Positions 32,549-45,622 of a stretch of 64,000 nt of DNA are shown one piece after another. The DNA is from Leptospira noguchii serovar Panama str. CZ214 (GTDB lineage Bacteria; Spirochaetota; Leptospiria; Leptospirales; Leptospiraceae): assembly GCF_000306255.2 (NCBI RefSeq), contig NZ_AKWY02000034.1, positions 496,001 to 560,000 of the forward strand, in the 5' to 3' direction. The position numbers and the translations under genes are program-made. Under the pieces are notes generated by a model. It was not told where the DNA came from, did not search any database, and worked only from the letters and a program-made list of their open reading frames with translations. The stretch's first letter is position 1. Each line of letters starts with the position of its first letter.

Positions 32549-33679
32549 TTGAACCTGAGTCCATCTACTTTCATTCAGAAAACCTCTTTCATTTTGGAAT
32601 CCTTGAAAAAGGATTTTTTATTTCGATCTTTAGAAATCCCTTATGGAGTAGATTTATCCTCCAATGATTATCTGGGGCTTACACGTCATCCTAAACTTAT
32701 CGAAAGTTTAAAAGAAGGGCTGGATCTTTACGGCGCTGGTTCTGGCGCTTCCCGTTTGGTCAGTGGGCATAGAAATTCTTTTGAAAGGGCTGAACAAGCT
32801 TGTTCTGAGTGGATAGGAACAGAAACTTCTCTTTGGGTTGCCAACGGTTATGCGGCCAATGTAGGATTAATTTCTTGTATTGCAAACGCGAAGTCTGAGA
32901 TTTTTACGGATAGACTCAATCACGCTTCTATTATAGATGGAATTCGTCTTTCCGGTGCACAAAAAACATATTATAAACATCTAAACTTAGATCATTTAGA
33001 AGAACTTCTTCGAAAGTCCAATAAAAAAGAAAAAATCATCGTGTCTGAAACCGTTTTTAGTATGGATGGGGATCTGACATCGATTAAAGATCTTCTCTAT
33101 CTTAAAAATAAATACAATGCAATTTTGATTTTAGATGACGCACATGGAATTGGCGTATTTGGACAAAAAGGAGAGGGTAGGGCCTCTCAGGTTTTAGGTT
33201 CGGAAAAAATCAAAGAAGTGGATTTTATCACATATACAAGCGGGAAATCTTTAGGTTTAGAAGGTGCTTGGATCGGCACTTCTCAAGTCGGAAAAGAGTT
33301 TTTGATCAACAAAATGAGAACATTCATTTATTCCACAGCACCTATGCCTGCAATTGCACACGCGATTCCTACTTCCATTTCAATTGTAAAGTCCATGGAA
33401 AAAGAAAGAGTAGATCTTTTGCAAAAAGCCGATCGTTTTAGAATCTCTATTCAGGCTAAAAATTATCCAAATACTACTTCCGAATCTCAGATTGTTCCCG
33501 TATTGTTTCCGTCTGAAAAAGAAGTTTTAGACGCCGCAGAACTTTGTAGAAAAAACGAGCTTTATGTAAAAGCGATCCGACCTCCCACTGTGGACATTCC
33601 CAGACTTAGAATTAGTATTCATTCCAATACGACTGAATCTATATTAGAAAAATTGATTTCTATTTTACCGGAGTTTTGA
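32549..33679 (+). CDS. bioF: 8-amino-7-oxononanoate synthase
   Basis: This 376-residue PLP enzyme condenses pimeloyl thioester with alanine, the first ring-building step of biotin synthesis. It has [51 protein letters not shown] and the PLP lysine in [13 protein letters not shown]. The start is TTG, 5 bases after an AGAGG site. Its stop overlaps the bioD ATG by one base. It is the first gene of bioFDAB. Confidence 0.95.
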   Translation: MNLSPSTFIQKTSFILESLKKDFLFRSLEIPYGVDLSSNDYLGLTRHPKLIESLKEGLDLYGAGSGASRLVSGHRNSFERAEQACSEWIGTETSLWVANGYAANVGLISCIANAKSEIFTDRLNHASIIDGIRLSGAQKTYYKHLNLDHLEELLRKSNKKEKIIVSETVFSMDGDLTSIKDLLYLKNKYNAILILDDAHGIGVFGQKGEGRASQVLGSEKIKEVDFITYTSGKSLGLEGAWIGTSQVGKEFLINKMRTFIYSTAPMPAIAHAIPTSISIVKSMEKERVDLLQKADRFRISIQAKNYPNTTSESQIVPVLFPSEKEVLDAAELCRKNELYVKAIRPPTVDIPRLRISIHSNTTESILEKLISILPEF

Positions 33680-34344
33680 TGGCAGTTTTTATAGGAGGTA
33701 CAGGAACTGATGTAGGGAAAACTTTTTTTAGTTCTCTCATTTTAGGAAAGTACGGAGAGTCTTTAGGGCTTAAATATTTTAAACCGGTTCAAACCGGAGA
33801 CGATAGTGATCGTCTGACTCTGATGCGTCTTACTGGATTACACGAAAGTTATGTTTTAAAAAATTATTATTCTTTGGCATTTGCAGGTTCTCCTCATTAT
33901 TCTTCCGAATTGGAAGGAACCGAAATAGACACAGATGAACTTTCCAGACATCTTTATAGTATTCGAGACGAAAAAATTATCGTGGAAGGAGCAGGCGGTT
34001 TGCTTGTGCCATTGAATCGTAGAATGCTTACTTTAGAAGTAATTCGTCAAGCTGAGATTCCTTTAATTTTAGTGGCACCTACCTCTTTAGGTGCAATCAA
34101 TCAAACTCTTCTTTCGATTGAAGCGATTCAAAATAGAAATATCGATTTGAAGGGAATTTATTTTATAGGGGTTCCGGATAAAACCACAGAAGATAATATT
34201 CGAACGATCACGGAATGGAGCGGCGTAATTTCCTTTGGAAATTTCTTTTTAAATTCTAATGAAAGGATCAGTCATGAATGTTTTCAGAATGAATGTATTC
34301 CACGATTCGATTTAGACGAATCTATAAAAAATATACTGGTATGA
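33679..34344 (+). CDS. bioD: Dethiobiotin synthetase
   Basis: The 221-residue ATP-dependent carboxylase closes the ureido ring of biotin. The P-loop is [11 protein letters not shown] at the N terminus, followed by [23 protein letters not shown] and [12 protein letters not shown]. The start is the ATG at 33679, whose A is the last base of the bioF stop; a TTG one codon earlier is less likely. The end overlaps the bioA ATG by 4 bases (ATGA). The small size and motifs agree with the family. Confidence 0.95.
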   Translation: MAVFIGGTGTDVGKTFFSSLILGKYGESLGLKYFKPVQTGDDSDRLTLMRLTGLHESYVLKNYYSLAFAGSPHYSSELEGTEIDTDELSRHLYSIRDEKIIVEGAGGLLVPLNRRMLTLEVIRQAEIPLILVAPTSLGAINQTLLSIEAIQNRNIDLKGIYFIGVPDKTTEDNIRTITEWSGVISFGNFFLNSNERISHECFQNECIPRFDLDESIKNILV

Positions 34345-35642
34345 TCTGGTATCCTTTTACTCTACAGTTTGAACCAGATTCTCCCTTAAAAATAGAAAGA
34401 GCCAAGGGTGAATTTTTATACGATGAATTAGGAAATTCTTATATAGATGGCATTTCTTCCTGGTGGGTAAGTATTCACGGGCACAATCATCCTAAAATTG
34501 TTCAAGCGGTTAAGGATCAATTGGAAAAATTAGATCATGTTTTGCTTGCAGGTTTCACTCACGATCCCGCCGAAAAACTCGCAGACGAGCTTTTAAAAAT
34601 TACAGACGGTTTGTTTCAAAGAGTTTTATATTCAGATAACGGTTCGACGGCTGTTGAAATTATGATCAAACTGGCATACCAGTATTTTCAAAATACGGGA
34701 GAAATCGATCGAAGAATATTCATAAAATGGAATACTTCTTACCACGGGGATACGATCGGAACCATGAGTGTTGGCGGAAATTCTGTTTTCAATCGTGTTT
34801 TTCAAGGTTTGATGTTTCCCACGAAAGAGTTTCAAACTCCAAATTGTAGCTTTTGTCCTATGGGTAAAAAACCGGAATCTTGCAAGGTGGAATGTATTGA
34901 ACCGATAGAAGAATTTTTTCAAAAAAATCCAAAATCAGTTGCAGGAATTGTAATTGAACCTTTAATTTTAGGTTCTGGAGGAATGATCTTTTATAAAGAA
35001 GGTGTTCTTCAAAGATTGGAAGTCATTGCCAAAAAATATGGCAGCTTACTTTTGGTGGACGAGGTTTTTACAGGTTTTGGTAGAACCGGATCTATTTTCG
35101 CTTATCAAAAAGCAAAGATACGACCTGATTTTATTGCTTTAGCAAAAGGATTGAGCGCTGGAGTCTCTGCAATTGCCGTAACTTTGACAACGGATCGAAT
35201 TCATTCTGCGTTTGTAACTTCTGATCCGGAAAAAGGATTTTACCACGGACATACTATGACTGGAAATCCGATTGCTTGTTCTGCGGCGCTTGCTTCTTTG
35301 AAAATTTTTTTTGAAGAAAATCGATTAGAACAAATTTCAAAGTTAGAATCCAAACTCAATACCGGTTTAAAAAAAATCGCAAAAGAATTTCCAAAAGTAG
35401 TAAAAGATTGTAGGGTTTTAGGAGCCGTAGGAGTTTTAGAATTAGAAGTAGGTAAAGAAAGCGGTTATCATTATCCTGGAAATAAAATTCTTAAGAAAAA
35501 ATTTTTAGAAAAGGGAGTTTTGCTTCGACCTTTGGGAAATGTGATTTATCTTGTTCCTCCATACAATATAGAAAATTCTTCTTTGGAAAAAATCTTTTCC
35601 GCGATCCAGGAAACCCTCTCCGAAATTTCTTTTGGGAATTAG
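34341..35642 (+). CDS. bioA: Adenosylmethionine-8-amino-7-oxononanoate aminotransferase
   Basis: From the ATG at 34341 the 433-residue product begins [11 protein letters not shown], the BioA N terminus; a start at 34293 would add 16 residues translated from bioD. The class III aminotransferase features are [52 protein letters not shown] and the PLP lysine in ALAKGLSAG. The enzyme transfers an amino group from S-adenosylmethionine. The start overlaps the bioD stop in ATGA. Confidence 0.95.
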   Translation: MIWYPFTLQFEPDSPLKIERAKGEFLYDELGNSYIDGISSWWVSIHGHNHPKIVQAVKDQLEKLDHVLLAGFTHDPAEKLADELLKITDGLFQRVLYSDNGSTAVEIMIKLAYQYFQNTGEIDRRIFIKWNTSYHGDTIGTMSVGGNSVFNRVFQGLMFPTKEFQTPNCSFCPMGKKPESCKVECIEPIEEFFQKNPKSVAGIVIEPLILGSGGMIFYKEGVLQRLEVIAKKYGSLLLVDEVFTGFGRTGSIFAYQKAKIRPDFIALAKGLSAGVSAIAVTLTTDRIHSAFVTSDPEKGFYHGHTMTGNPIACSAALASLKIFFEENRLEQISKLESKLNTGLKKIAKEFPKVVKDCRVLGAVGVLELEVGKESGYHYPGNKILKKKFLEKGVLLRPLGNVIYLVPPYNIENSSLEKIFSAIQETLSEISFGN

Positions 35643-35682
35643 ACTTTTCAAGAAAACTCATTTGCTTGAATCTGTCTGTAGA

Positions 35683-36738
35683 ATGCTCAAGACATCCGAA
35701 AAAATATTCTCTGAAGTTCCAAGTGTAATTACAAAAAAAGAAGGTTTAGAAATTCTAAACGACGTCGTTCCTTTAACTACCTGTTTAGATAAAGCGTTTC
35801 AAGAAAGAAATCGTTACTTCGAAAATAAAGTAAGAATTCATATTTTAGATAATATCAAAAACGGTCATTGTCCGGAAGACTGCGGCTACTGTGCTCAAAG
35901 AAAGAATGCAAATTCAGGGGTTCAGGAATATCCGATGAAATCTGAACAAGAAATTTATGAGGATGCGGTTCAAGCTAAACAAAACGGAGCGTATCGTTTT
36001 TGTATGGTAACTTCCGGAACAGGACCGAATCAACTGACAACTGAAAAACTTGCTTCTACCATTCGAAAAATTACGGATGAACTGGGTATGAGAGTCTGTC
36101 TTTCTGCAGGTTTGTTAGATGGAGAAAAGGCTCAAGTTTTAAAAGAAGCCGGCTTAGATCGTTACAACCATAACCTCAATACTTCCGAAAATCATTATTC
36201 GGAGATCTGTGATACTCATACTTATTTACAAAGGGCTCGAACATTGGACTCGGTTTCTAAGGCTGGAATTGGGATGTGTAGTGGAGTGATTGTAGGAATG
36301 GGGGAATCCCTTCAAGACATCGTAGACGTTGCCTTTGAACTGAAATCCTTTCGTGTGATTTCAATTCCAGTGAACTTTTTCATCCCAGTGAAAGGGCATG
36401 CAATCAAGAAGCCAAACGTTTTAACTCCGGAACTTTGTGTAAGAATTCTTTGTATGTTTCGATTGATAAATCCGGATTCCGAAATTAGAATTGCGGCTGG
36501 AAGAGAAGGACATCTTAGAAGTCTTTCCGCGACGGCCTTATTTGCCGCCAATTCTTTATTCTCTTCCGGTTATTTAAATGTAAAGGGTTCGGAAATTTTA
36601 GAGACGGTTACGATGATTCGGGACGCCGGTTTTGTTCCTGAACTAGCCAATGGGGAAATTCTTCCAGAAGATTTCGGCACAGAATCATTTTATTCTGAGA
36701 AAAATTTTCCCGAACTCTATAAATTTAAGAAATTTTAA
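35683..36738 (+). CDS. bioB: Biotin synthase, radical SAM
   Basis: BioB inserts sulfur into dethiobiotin. The radical SAM cluster motif is [10 protein letters not shown] (CxxxCxxC) near residue 62, followed by [24 protein letters not shown] and [13 protein letters not shown]; the residues for the second cluster and AAGREGHL are present. I chose the ATG at 35683 (351 residues); a TTG at 35632, overlapping the end of bioA, would add 17 residues and is possible. It closes the bioFDAB operon. No pimeloyl-forming gene (bioC, bioH) is in the window. Confidence 0.93.
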   Translation: MLKTSEKIFSEVPSVITKKEGLEILNDVVPLTTCLDKAFQERNRYFENKVRIHILDNIKNGHCPEDCGYCAQRKNANSGVQEYPMKSEQEIYEDAVQAKQNGAYRFCMVTSGTGPNQLTTEKLASTIRKITDELGMRVCLSAGLLDGEKAQVLKEAGLDRYNHNLNTSENHYSEICDTHTYLQRARTLDSVSKAGIGMCSGVIVGMGESLQDIVDVAFELKSFRVISIPVNFFIPVKGHAIKKPNVLTPELCVRILCMFRLINPDSEIRIAAGREGHLRSLSATALFAANSLFSSGYLNVKGSEILETVTMIRDAGFVPELANGEILPEDFGTESFYSEKNFPELYKFKKF

Positions 36739-37109
36739 GGACTTAAAAAATTTCAAAAAAATTGGATTTTGGTATTTTTTAAGCTTTCCCAGCAACTTTT
36801 TTTTATTAAATTGAGTCAGAGAACAATGTGGATTGTTATATGCTGTTTTGTAATTTAAAATTTACGAATTTGAATATGAAGTTAGGTTTAAACATGAAAC
36901 ACGATTTAGGTGAATGAAAGTAAAATTAGATTTTCGAACGCGTTATGTGTCTTGTTGTTTGAATTTCGAAATGAAAAAAATTGAAAAAACAATATGGAAA
37001 TGTCAGAGTTCAAGTGTATTTTTGGGAATCTGAAAAAGGTTGTTCGCTTTTTTAGAATCGATTGAAAGCCTACGTTGATCTAAAAATCTGGCATTCTGGA
37101 GTTTGATGA
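36739..37109. other. AT-rich spacer after the biotin operon
   Basis: No gene is apparent in these 371 bases. They have A and T runs and no GC-rich terminator hairpin. The last part must hold any promoter of the small gene at 37110. Confidence 0.5.
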
Positions 37110-37286
37110 ATGAAATATAAAATAGAAATCAATAAGCTGAAAAACGGTTATATAGAAGCTAAGCTGATTGATACTGCCTCCAACAATCCGATTGAGTTCC
37201 GAATTTGTGATTCTGAAGACTATCTTCAAGCACAAATTGCGGATTGGCACAAACGTTTTCACATGAAAGAACCGCAGGAGCAGTAA
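37110..37286 (+). CDS. Small 58-residue protein of unknown function
   Basis: An ATG at 37110 opens a 58-codon frame ending TAA at 37284-37286. The product begins MKYKIEINKLKNGYIEAK, has a mixed, charged and well-balanced composition (EFRICDSEDYLQAQIADWHK) with no low complexity, and looks like a real soluble protein. It ends 7 bases before the TTG start of the SGNH esterase gene, and its last codons contain that gene's GGAG site. No family was recognised. Confidence 0.6.
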   Translation: MKYKIEINKLKNGYIEAKLIDTASNNPIEFRICDSEDYLQAQIADWHKRFHMKEPQEQ

Positions 37287-37293
37287 TTTATCT

Positions 37294-38040
37294 TTGGCAA
37301 AGTTTCTTTTTTCAATTTCTTTGCTTTTTCTTTTTACTTACTGCTCTTCTTTGATTAAAAAATCATATACAGACGATTATTCGAGCCCTAACTTTGAATG
37401 TTGGTCTGGGGTTGGCTTTCGCGATTCTGAGACGTTCGGATTGTACAAATCTGCATGGGCCGAACTTCGAAATTTTTATAAAAACGAAAATCAAAAAATT
37501 AAATCTGCAAATGTAGTCTTTGTAGGAGATTCTTTGATTCAATTGTTTCCCAAAGAACTGATGGTCCAAGAATTTCCAGGTGCGGTTAATCGAGGAATTG
37601 GTGGAGATATGACGGAAACTCTTCTAGCAAGGCTAGAAGAAGACGTTTTAAGTTTAAATCCAAAAGCAATTGTTTTAGAGATTGGTGGAAATGATCTCAT
37701 TCAAGGAAAATGCCTGCATATTACAGAAATGAATTTAAATCGGATTTTAGAAAAAATCCTTAAATTTAACCCAAATATAAAAATAGTCATTTTAGGAATT
37801 CCCCCCGTTCGGAATCAAACTGTAAATAGAGTTTCTCCAGTACTCAATCTTACTTGGATTTCTATCATTCGATCTCATAAGAATGTGGAATTTTTAGATG
37901 GTTGGCAATTCTTGAGAGAAAAGGATCGGCCCGTTTTGGATTCGGAGTTTTGGCCAGGTCAGGATAAAATTCACGTTAACGAAAAAGCATATCGGGTCTG
38001 GATTCACAAACTAAAACCGATACTTTTACCCTATCTTTAA
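37294..38040 (+). CDS. SGNH/GDSL-type hydrolase, putative lipoprotein
   Basis: The 248-residue product has a signal sequence ending LFTYCS, suggesting lipid attachment at a cysteine near residue 17. The SGNH blocks are all visible: VVFVGDSLIQL (nucleophile Ser), RGIGGDMTETLL (Gly), VLEIGGNDLIQG (Asn) and DKIHVNEKAY (Asp and His). The pattern is that of the PAF-acetylhydrolase-like branch, which removes acyl groups from lipids or glycans. The start is TTG. It is exported and probably faces the periplasm. Confidence 0.88.
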   Translation: MAKFLFSISLLFLFTYCSSLIKKSYTDDYSSPNFECWSGVGFRDSETFGLYKSAWAELRNFYKNENQKIKSANVVFVGDSLIQLFPKELMVQEFPGAVNRGIGGDMTETLLARLEEDVLSLNPKAIVLEIGGNDLIQGKCLHITEMNLNRILEKILKFNPNIKIVILGIPPVRNQTVNRVSPVLNLTWISIIRSHKNVEFLDGWQFLREKDRPVLDSEFWPGQDKIHVNEKAYRVWIHKLKPILLPYL

Positions 38041-38049
38041 AGGTTCCTT

Positions 38050-38931
38050 TTGCTTTTAATTCTTACAGAAAAGCCAGAAGAAATTCGAAAAGAAATCCTA
38101 TTAGGAATGGGGAATTTTGTTTCTTTGAAACCGGAAGAAATATTTTTACTTTCTTCTTCTAAAATACGGAGTAGAGGTTTTTGGAATTGTATCGAATGGA
38201 AAATTCCACGTGTTTTAGAACGTTCCGAGTTACTTCAATGGAGAGAAACGTTTGCTAAAAAAGGTGCGGATTTGATTCAAGTAAATCGTTTATTAGATCC
38301 TAAGAAAAAAAGTTTTTTCGCGTTTGATATGGATTCTACCTTGATCCGTCAAGAAGTTATAGACGAATTGGCTAGACTTGCCGGAGTTTATGAGGAAGTA
38401 GCTTCCGTTACCAAAGAAGCGATGGAAGGCAACCTAGATTTTTACGAGGCTTTAAAAAAAAGATGTATTTATCTAAAAGGTCTCTCTAGTTCCATTTTTA
38501 CAGAGTTGTATCCTAAGTTAGAATTGAATACTGGAGTGGAAAGGCTTCTGAAAGTATTAAAAGAAAATAATACTAAAACCGCGGTTTTTTCCGGAGGTTT
38601 TACGGATATTTTAGAAATTTTCCAAAAACAATACGGAATAGACGAAGTTTATGCGAACCTTTTAGAAAAAATAAATGGAGAACTTTCTGGAAACGTTCTT
38701 GGAGAGATCGTAGATAAAAATAAAAAATTAGAATACTTAAAAATGATTCGAGACCGGGAAAAAATTCATCCTTTTCAAGTGGTCGCGATTGGCGACGGTG
38801 CAAATGATTCTTTGATGTTAAACGAAGCCGGAGTCGGAATCGGTTTTCATGCAAAGGAAGGTTTAAAAAAACAGATTTTAAACTGGATTGATTTTGCTCC
38901 GATGGACGTTCTTTTATTTTTGTTTCCTTAA
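38050..38931 (+). CDS. serB: Phosphoserine phosphatase
   Basis: The 293-residue HAD-family enzyme makes serine from phosphoserine. Motif I is FAFDMDSTLIRQEVIDELA near residue 95 with the nucleophile Asp, followed by VFSGGFTDIL (motif II) and VVAIGDGANDSLML (motif III/IV). The first 90 residues form an N-terminal extension as in many SerB proteins. The start is TTG after AAAGG. The end overlaps convergent mutS by 18 bases. Confidence 0.93.
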   Translation: MLLILTEKPEEIRKEILLGMGNFVSLKPEEIFLLSSSKIRSRGFWNCIEWKIPRVLERSELLQWRETFAKKGADLIQVNRLLDPKKKSFFAFDMDSTLIRQEVIDELARLAGVYEEVASVTKEAMEGNLDFYEALKKRCIYLKGLSSSIFTELYPKLELNTGVERLLKVLKENNTKTAVFSGGFTDILEIFQKQYGIDEVYANLLEKINGELSGNVLGEIVDKNKKLEYLKMIRDREKIHPFQVVAIGDGANDSLMLNEAGVGIGFHAKEGLKKQILNWIDFAPMDVLLFLFP

Positions 38932-41451
38932 TTTTTTTTGAAAATCTTCCAGAGTTTTTAATGCTTCAATCGGAGTCATTTCTTCTAATTTGAGTTTTAA
39001 AATGGATTCTTCCGTTTGCGAAATAAGGTTTTTAGTTTCTGGTTCTGTAAATAGTGTAGGTTGCGCTTCTTGAATTTTAATTTCTTTTTTCTTGGATTCT
39101 AAATCAGTCAGCAGTTCCGCTGCCCTTTTTACAATTGGTTCTGGAACTCCCGCAATTTTTGCCACATAGATTCCAAAAGATTTTTTTGCCTTTCCCACTT
39201 TTACTTTCCGAAGAAATAAAACTCTATCTTCTTTTTCTAATGTTTCTAAATAAAGATTGAATATTCCTCCTAAACGAGAAAGTTCCGTAAGTTCATGATA
39301 ATGTGTGGCAAAAATAGTTTTAGGTCTTACGGACAAAGAGGATAGATACTCTAAAATGGACCAGGCGATGCTCATTCCGTCATAAGTGGAAGTTCCTCTG
39401 CCTACTTCATCGAATAAAATTAAAGAATCTTCCGTATAATAATTGAGTATATTTGCGGTTTCTTTCATCTCTACGAAGAACGTAGATTCTCCTGCGGTGA
39501 GATTGTCTCCCGCTCCAATTCTAGTAAATAATTTATCTACAATTGGAAGTTTTGCAGATTTTGCGGGAACAAATGCGCCTATCTGAAATAAAATCTGATT
39601 GAGAGCGATCTGTCTCATAAACGTAGATTTACCCGCCATATTTGGCCCTGTCAAAACTGCGATCGCCTTATCTTTAGTATCTAAATAAACGGAATTTGGG
39701 ATAAATTCTTGACCGGGTGGAAGAGTTGCTTCCACAACAGGATGTCTGGAGTCGCTTAAATCCAAAGAGCGATCTTCGGAAAGTTTTGGACGAATCCAAC
39801 CAAATTTGTCTTTGGCGGTTAAAAGTGAAATTTGAAAATCTAAATCTCCGATCTCTTCTGAAAAGGAAAGAAGTGAAGACGAGAATTTTAAAACCTCTTC
39901 CACCATTCGATTGAATTCCGTTCTTTCAATTTCTTGTATGATTTCGTCTGCTTCGAGAATCGTCCGCTCTATCTCTTCCAACTTTGGCGTAGTAAAACGT
40001 TCGCTTCCTACGAGAGTTTGTTTTTTGAGATAATCTTTTGGTGCTTGTTCCGCTTGAACCCTGGAAATTTCTATAAAATATCCTACAATTTTATTATAAC
40101 GAATTTTTAATGTATTTAAACCGGTTCTTTTTTTTTCTTCTGCCTCAAGATCTAAGATCCAATCTTTACCCTTAACTCCAGCTTCTCTGGCCTGATCTAG
40201 TTTTTTGGAAAATCCTGCTTTTAAAAAAATACCATTTCCTAAAATTACCGGTAGATCGTCTCCAGGATGTAGACGTTCCTTGATAAAATCGGAAGCTTTT
40301 TTTAATTCTTCGACTGGGATCAAAAATGGATAAGAAATTTTTTCCAATTCTTCTTTTAGTTTCATCCCTGAAGAAATTGAGTTTAATAGAGAACGGAAAT
40401 CTCTAGGGTATGCATGGTTTCCTCTAAAACGTGTTAGAATTCTTTCCAAATCTCCAAAATCTTTTAGCGCAGTAATATATGGAGCTAACACGGTTTTTAA
40501 AAGAATGTCTTGTTTTTCCCAACGAGAATAAAGAACAACTGGATCACATTCTGGAAATAATATTCTTTGTTTGAGTAGTCTTTTTCCTTTTGCAGTATTG
40601 CAAAAATTGAATATAGAATAAAGAGTGTTATTTTTTTCTTTTTCGTTTTCTACAAGTTCTAAATTACGAATCGTTTCCCGATCCATTTCCAAGAACTTTC
40701 CAGAACTCAATATTTTAGGCTCTCTAAGAATGAGTTTATTGTCTCTGTATGTTTCTCGAATATATTCGTTTAAGTATTTTGAAAGTATTTGAAACGGATC
40801 TTTTTCGGTAGTTTCTACTTGGTCTTTTAAGACCGTAAATTCTCTATTTTTAAAATATTCTAATTCTTGAAAGAAAGAGTGTTCAGATTTTGGAACACAG
40901 ATTTCTGACGGTTTAAACTTTTCTAATTCTGCTACTAATCTTTCTAAACTGGTAACCGAGATGGAGGAATAGAAAACTTCGCCAGTCGAAAAATCGGCGA
41001 TGGCAAAGTAAATTAAACTTTTTTTAAGATGTAATACTGCTAAATAGTTGTTTTGAAAACCTGAAAGAAGATTTTCTTCAATCACGGTTCCAGGTGTAAT
41101 GATCCGAACTACGTCTCGGGTCATCAATTTAGAACCCGCTTCTTCCGGTTTAGACTGTTCACAAATAGCGATTTTTTTTCCTGCGTTTAAAAGACGGGAT
41201 ATGTAGTTGTCTTTGGAATGATAGGGAATCCCACACATAGGTACTGCGTTTTGTCTTTTAGTAAGTGCAATGTCTAAAATCGAAGAAGCGATTTTAGCAT
41301 CCTCTAAAAACATTTCGTAAAAGTCTCCCATCCGAAAAAAAAGAATCGTATCTGGAAAGTCCTTTTTGATCGTAAGGAATTGTTTCATCATAGGTGTGTT
41401 GAGAGCGTCTGCTAAATCGCTCCAATATTCTGCTGAAGTTTCTGAACTCAT
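38914..41451 (-). CDS. mutS: DNA mismatch repair protein MutS
   Basis: The 845-residue ATPase recognises base mismatches. The mismatch-contacting FYE lies in RMGDFYEMF near residue 43. Walker A is TGPNMAGKSTFMRQ, Walker B LILFDEVGRGTSTYDG, and the H-loop FATHYHEL. C-terminal helices end in LKTLEDFQKKL, the dimerisation region. The start codon overlaps the trpF stop by 4 bases, so trpF and mutS are co-translated. No mutL is adjacent. Confidence 0.97.
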   Translation of the reverse strand: MSSETSAEYWSDLADALNTPMMKQFLTIKKDFPDTILFFRMGDFYEMFLEDAKIASSILDIALTKRQNAVPMCGIPYHSKDNYISRLLNAGKKIAICEQSKPEEAGSKLMTRDVVRIITPGTVIEENLLSGFQNNYLAVLHLKKSLIYFAIADFSTGEVFYSSISVTSLERLVAELEKFKPSEICVPKSEHSFFQELEYFKNREFTVLKDQVETTEKDPFQILSKYLNEYIRETYRDNKLILREPKILSSGKFLEMDRETIRNLELVENEKEKNNTLYSIFNFCNTAKGKRLLKQRILFPECDPVVLYSRWEKQDILLKTVLAPYITALKDFGDLERILTRFRGNHAYPRDFRSLLNSISSGMKLKEELEKISYPFLIPVEELKKASDFIKERLHPGDDLPVILGNGIFLKAGFSKKLDQAREAGVKGKDWILDLEAEEKKRTGLNTLKIRYNKIVGYFIEISRVQAEQAPKDYLKKQTLVGSERFTTPKLEEIERTILEADEIIQEIERTEFNRMVEEVLKFSSSLLSFSEEIGDLDFQISLLTAKDKFGWIRPKLSEDRSLDLSDSRHPVVEATLPPGQEFIPNSVYLDTKDKAIAVLTGPNMAGKSTFMRQIALNQILFQIGAFVPAKSAKLPIVDKLFTRIGAGDNLTAGESTFFVEMKETANILNYYTEDSLILFDEVGRGTSTYDGMSIAWSILEYLSSLSVRPKTIFATHYHELTELSRLGGIFNLYLETLEKEDRVLFLRKVKVGKAKKSFGIYVAKIAGVPEPIVKRAAELLTDLESKKKEIKIQEAQPTLFTEPETKNLISQTEESILKLKLEEMTPIEALKTLEDFQKKLRKQK

Positions 41452-42098
41452 GATACCGATTTTACGTTCCTGATAAATTGAATTACTTTTTGAGGATCTT
41501 TAGTTCCGGGAGAAGATTCTACTCCACTTGCAACGTCTACTCCGAACGGTTTTATGATTTGAATCGCATTGGCCACGTTAGACGGATTGAGGCCTCCCGC
41601 TAAAAAAAACTTTCTTTTAATTTTAGAAATAAATTCCCAATTGAATGTTTCACCCGTTCCTCCTCCCACACCTTTAGAATAACTATCTAAGATCAAAAAC
41701 TCAGCTACAATATCTTTTAAATCTTGATCGCTAATTGGAGCTTGAACTCTATAAGAACAAATCTGTCGTTTGCCTAAAAGTTTTTCCCTACTTACCACTG
41801 AAAGTAAGGGATCATCCCAGACCCATTGAACCAGATCGTGATCCAATATGGAAGTAATGGATTTGATTTCTTCTAAGGAATTTTGATAAAATAAGAGTAC
41901 AATTTCGGGAGAATTTTTTTCCGATCGATAGTATTCTACGATTTTTTGAGCGTTTGAAAGTTCGATCTTTCTAGGACTATTTGATACGAAGTTGAGTCCT
42001 ATGTAATCGGCTTCTTCTTCTTTACAAATTTTCGCGATTTCTAGGTTTTGAATTCCGCAGATTTTGACCTTTGTTTTTTCCAAAGAATTCGTTTTCAT
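41448..42098 (-). CDS. trpF: Phosphoribosylanthranilate isomerase
   Basis: The 216-residue TIM-barrel protein has VKICGIQNLE with the catalytic cysteine, EADYIGLNFV, FLILDSYSKGVGGGTGETF with the catalytic aspartate, FFLAGGLNPSNV and GVDVASGVESSPGTKD. It catalyses the third step of tryptophan synthesis from anthranilate. It is separated from other trp genes here and linked to mutS by ATGA overlap, which is a chance neighbour rather than a functional link as far as I can tell. Confidence 0.95.
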   Translation of the reverse strand: MKTNSLEKTKVKICGIQNLEIAKICKEEEADYIGLNFVSNSPRKIELSNAQKIVEYYRSEKNSPEIVLLFYQNSLEEIKSITSILDHDLVQWVWDDPLLSVVSREKLLGKRQICSYRVQAPISDQDLKDIVAEFLILDSYSKGVGGGTGETFNWEFISKIKRKFFLAGGLNPSNVANAIQIIKPFGVDVASGVESSPGTKDPQKVIQFIRNVKSVS

Positions 42099-42113
42099 GA
42101 TCCAATCTTCCGA

Positions 42114-42149
<36 letters not shown>

Positions 42150-42180
42150 AGTTTACTACTAAAATGTAATTTAGGATTTC

Positions 42181-42878
42181 ATGGCTTTGTTCTATTCTTT
42201 TCCAATTTCTTCAAAACAAAAAATTAAGATTTTAATTGCAGGTAAAAAAGAACTTCCTTTCACAAATTTGAATGTAGATGAGCAAAAAAATGAAATTTCC
42301 AAACTTACTGGATTTCACGAATCTAAAATTTTCATTTTAAATCAGGTTCACGAAGATGGAATTGTAGATCTGGGAATGTTAAAAAATTTTTCTTTTCCAA
42401 AAGGGGACGCATGGATTGGAGAGGAATCGAATCAAATTCTATGTATTAAAACTGCAGATTGTATGCCCTTATTTTTTTGGTCCGCTCAAAGCCCTAAGTT
42501 TGTAGCGATTCATTCCGGTTGGAAAGGAACACTTGCTGGAATTACAGAAAAAACTTTAAAACGTTCCTTTTCAAATTCTATTTTAAAAGAAGGTTCGCTT
42601 GTTGGTTATTTAGGACCTTATGCAAGCAGTCTAAGATATGAAGTAGGTGAAGACGTAGCGTCTTTGTTTCGGAAAGAATTTCCGGATTGTTTAAGAAAGA
42701 ACGAAGAAGATAAAACTTTACTTGATTTGGAATCTTTTCTTAAATTTCGCTTAGAGAAAAATGGAATTCGAGTTTTACTTCAATCCGATAAAATTTGTAC
42801 TTTGGAAAAAAATTCAGATTTCTTTAGCCATCGTAAAAAGGAAGTAGGAAGAAATCTGAATTTGATTTGGAAAGAAGG

Positions 42879-42882
<4 letters not shown>
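42181..42882 (+). CDS. YfiH/LACC1-family purine nucleoside phosphorylase-like protein
   Basis: The 233-residue protein has the multi-copper-oxidase-like 'laccase' fold of YfiH: LNQVHEDGIVD, IKTADCMPLFFWS with the metal cysteine, FVAIHSGWKGTLAGI with the metal histidine, and GPYASSLRYEVG. Members of the family act as purine nucleoside phosphorylases and adenosine deaminases, although they were once called polyphenol oxidases. It diverges from trpF and its last 4 bases overlap the convergent response-regulator gene. Confidence 0.9.
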
Positions 42883-43287
<405 letters not shown>

Positions 43288-43293
43288 TTTTTT

Positions 43294-45618
<2,325 letters not shown>

Positions 45619-45622
<4 letters not shown>

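Noticed and set aside
34293..34340. Longer start of bioA
   Set aside because: The added residues re-read bioD in another frame; ATG 34341 gives the normal BioA N terminus and ATGA coupling.
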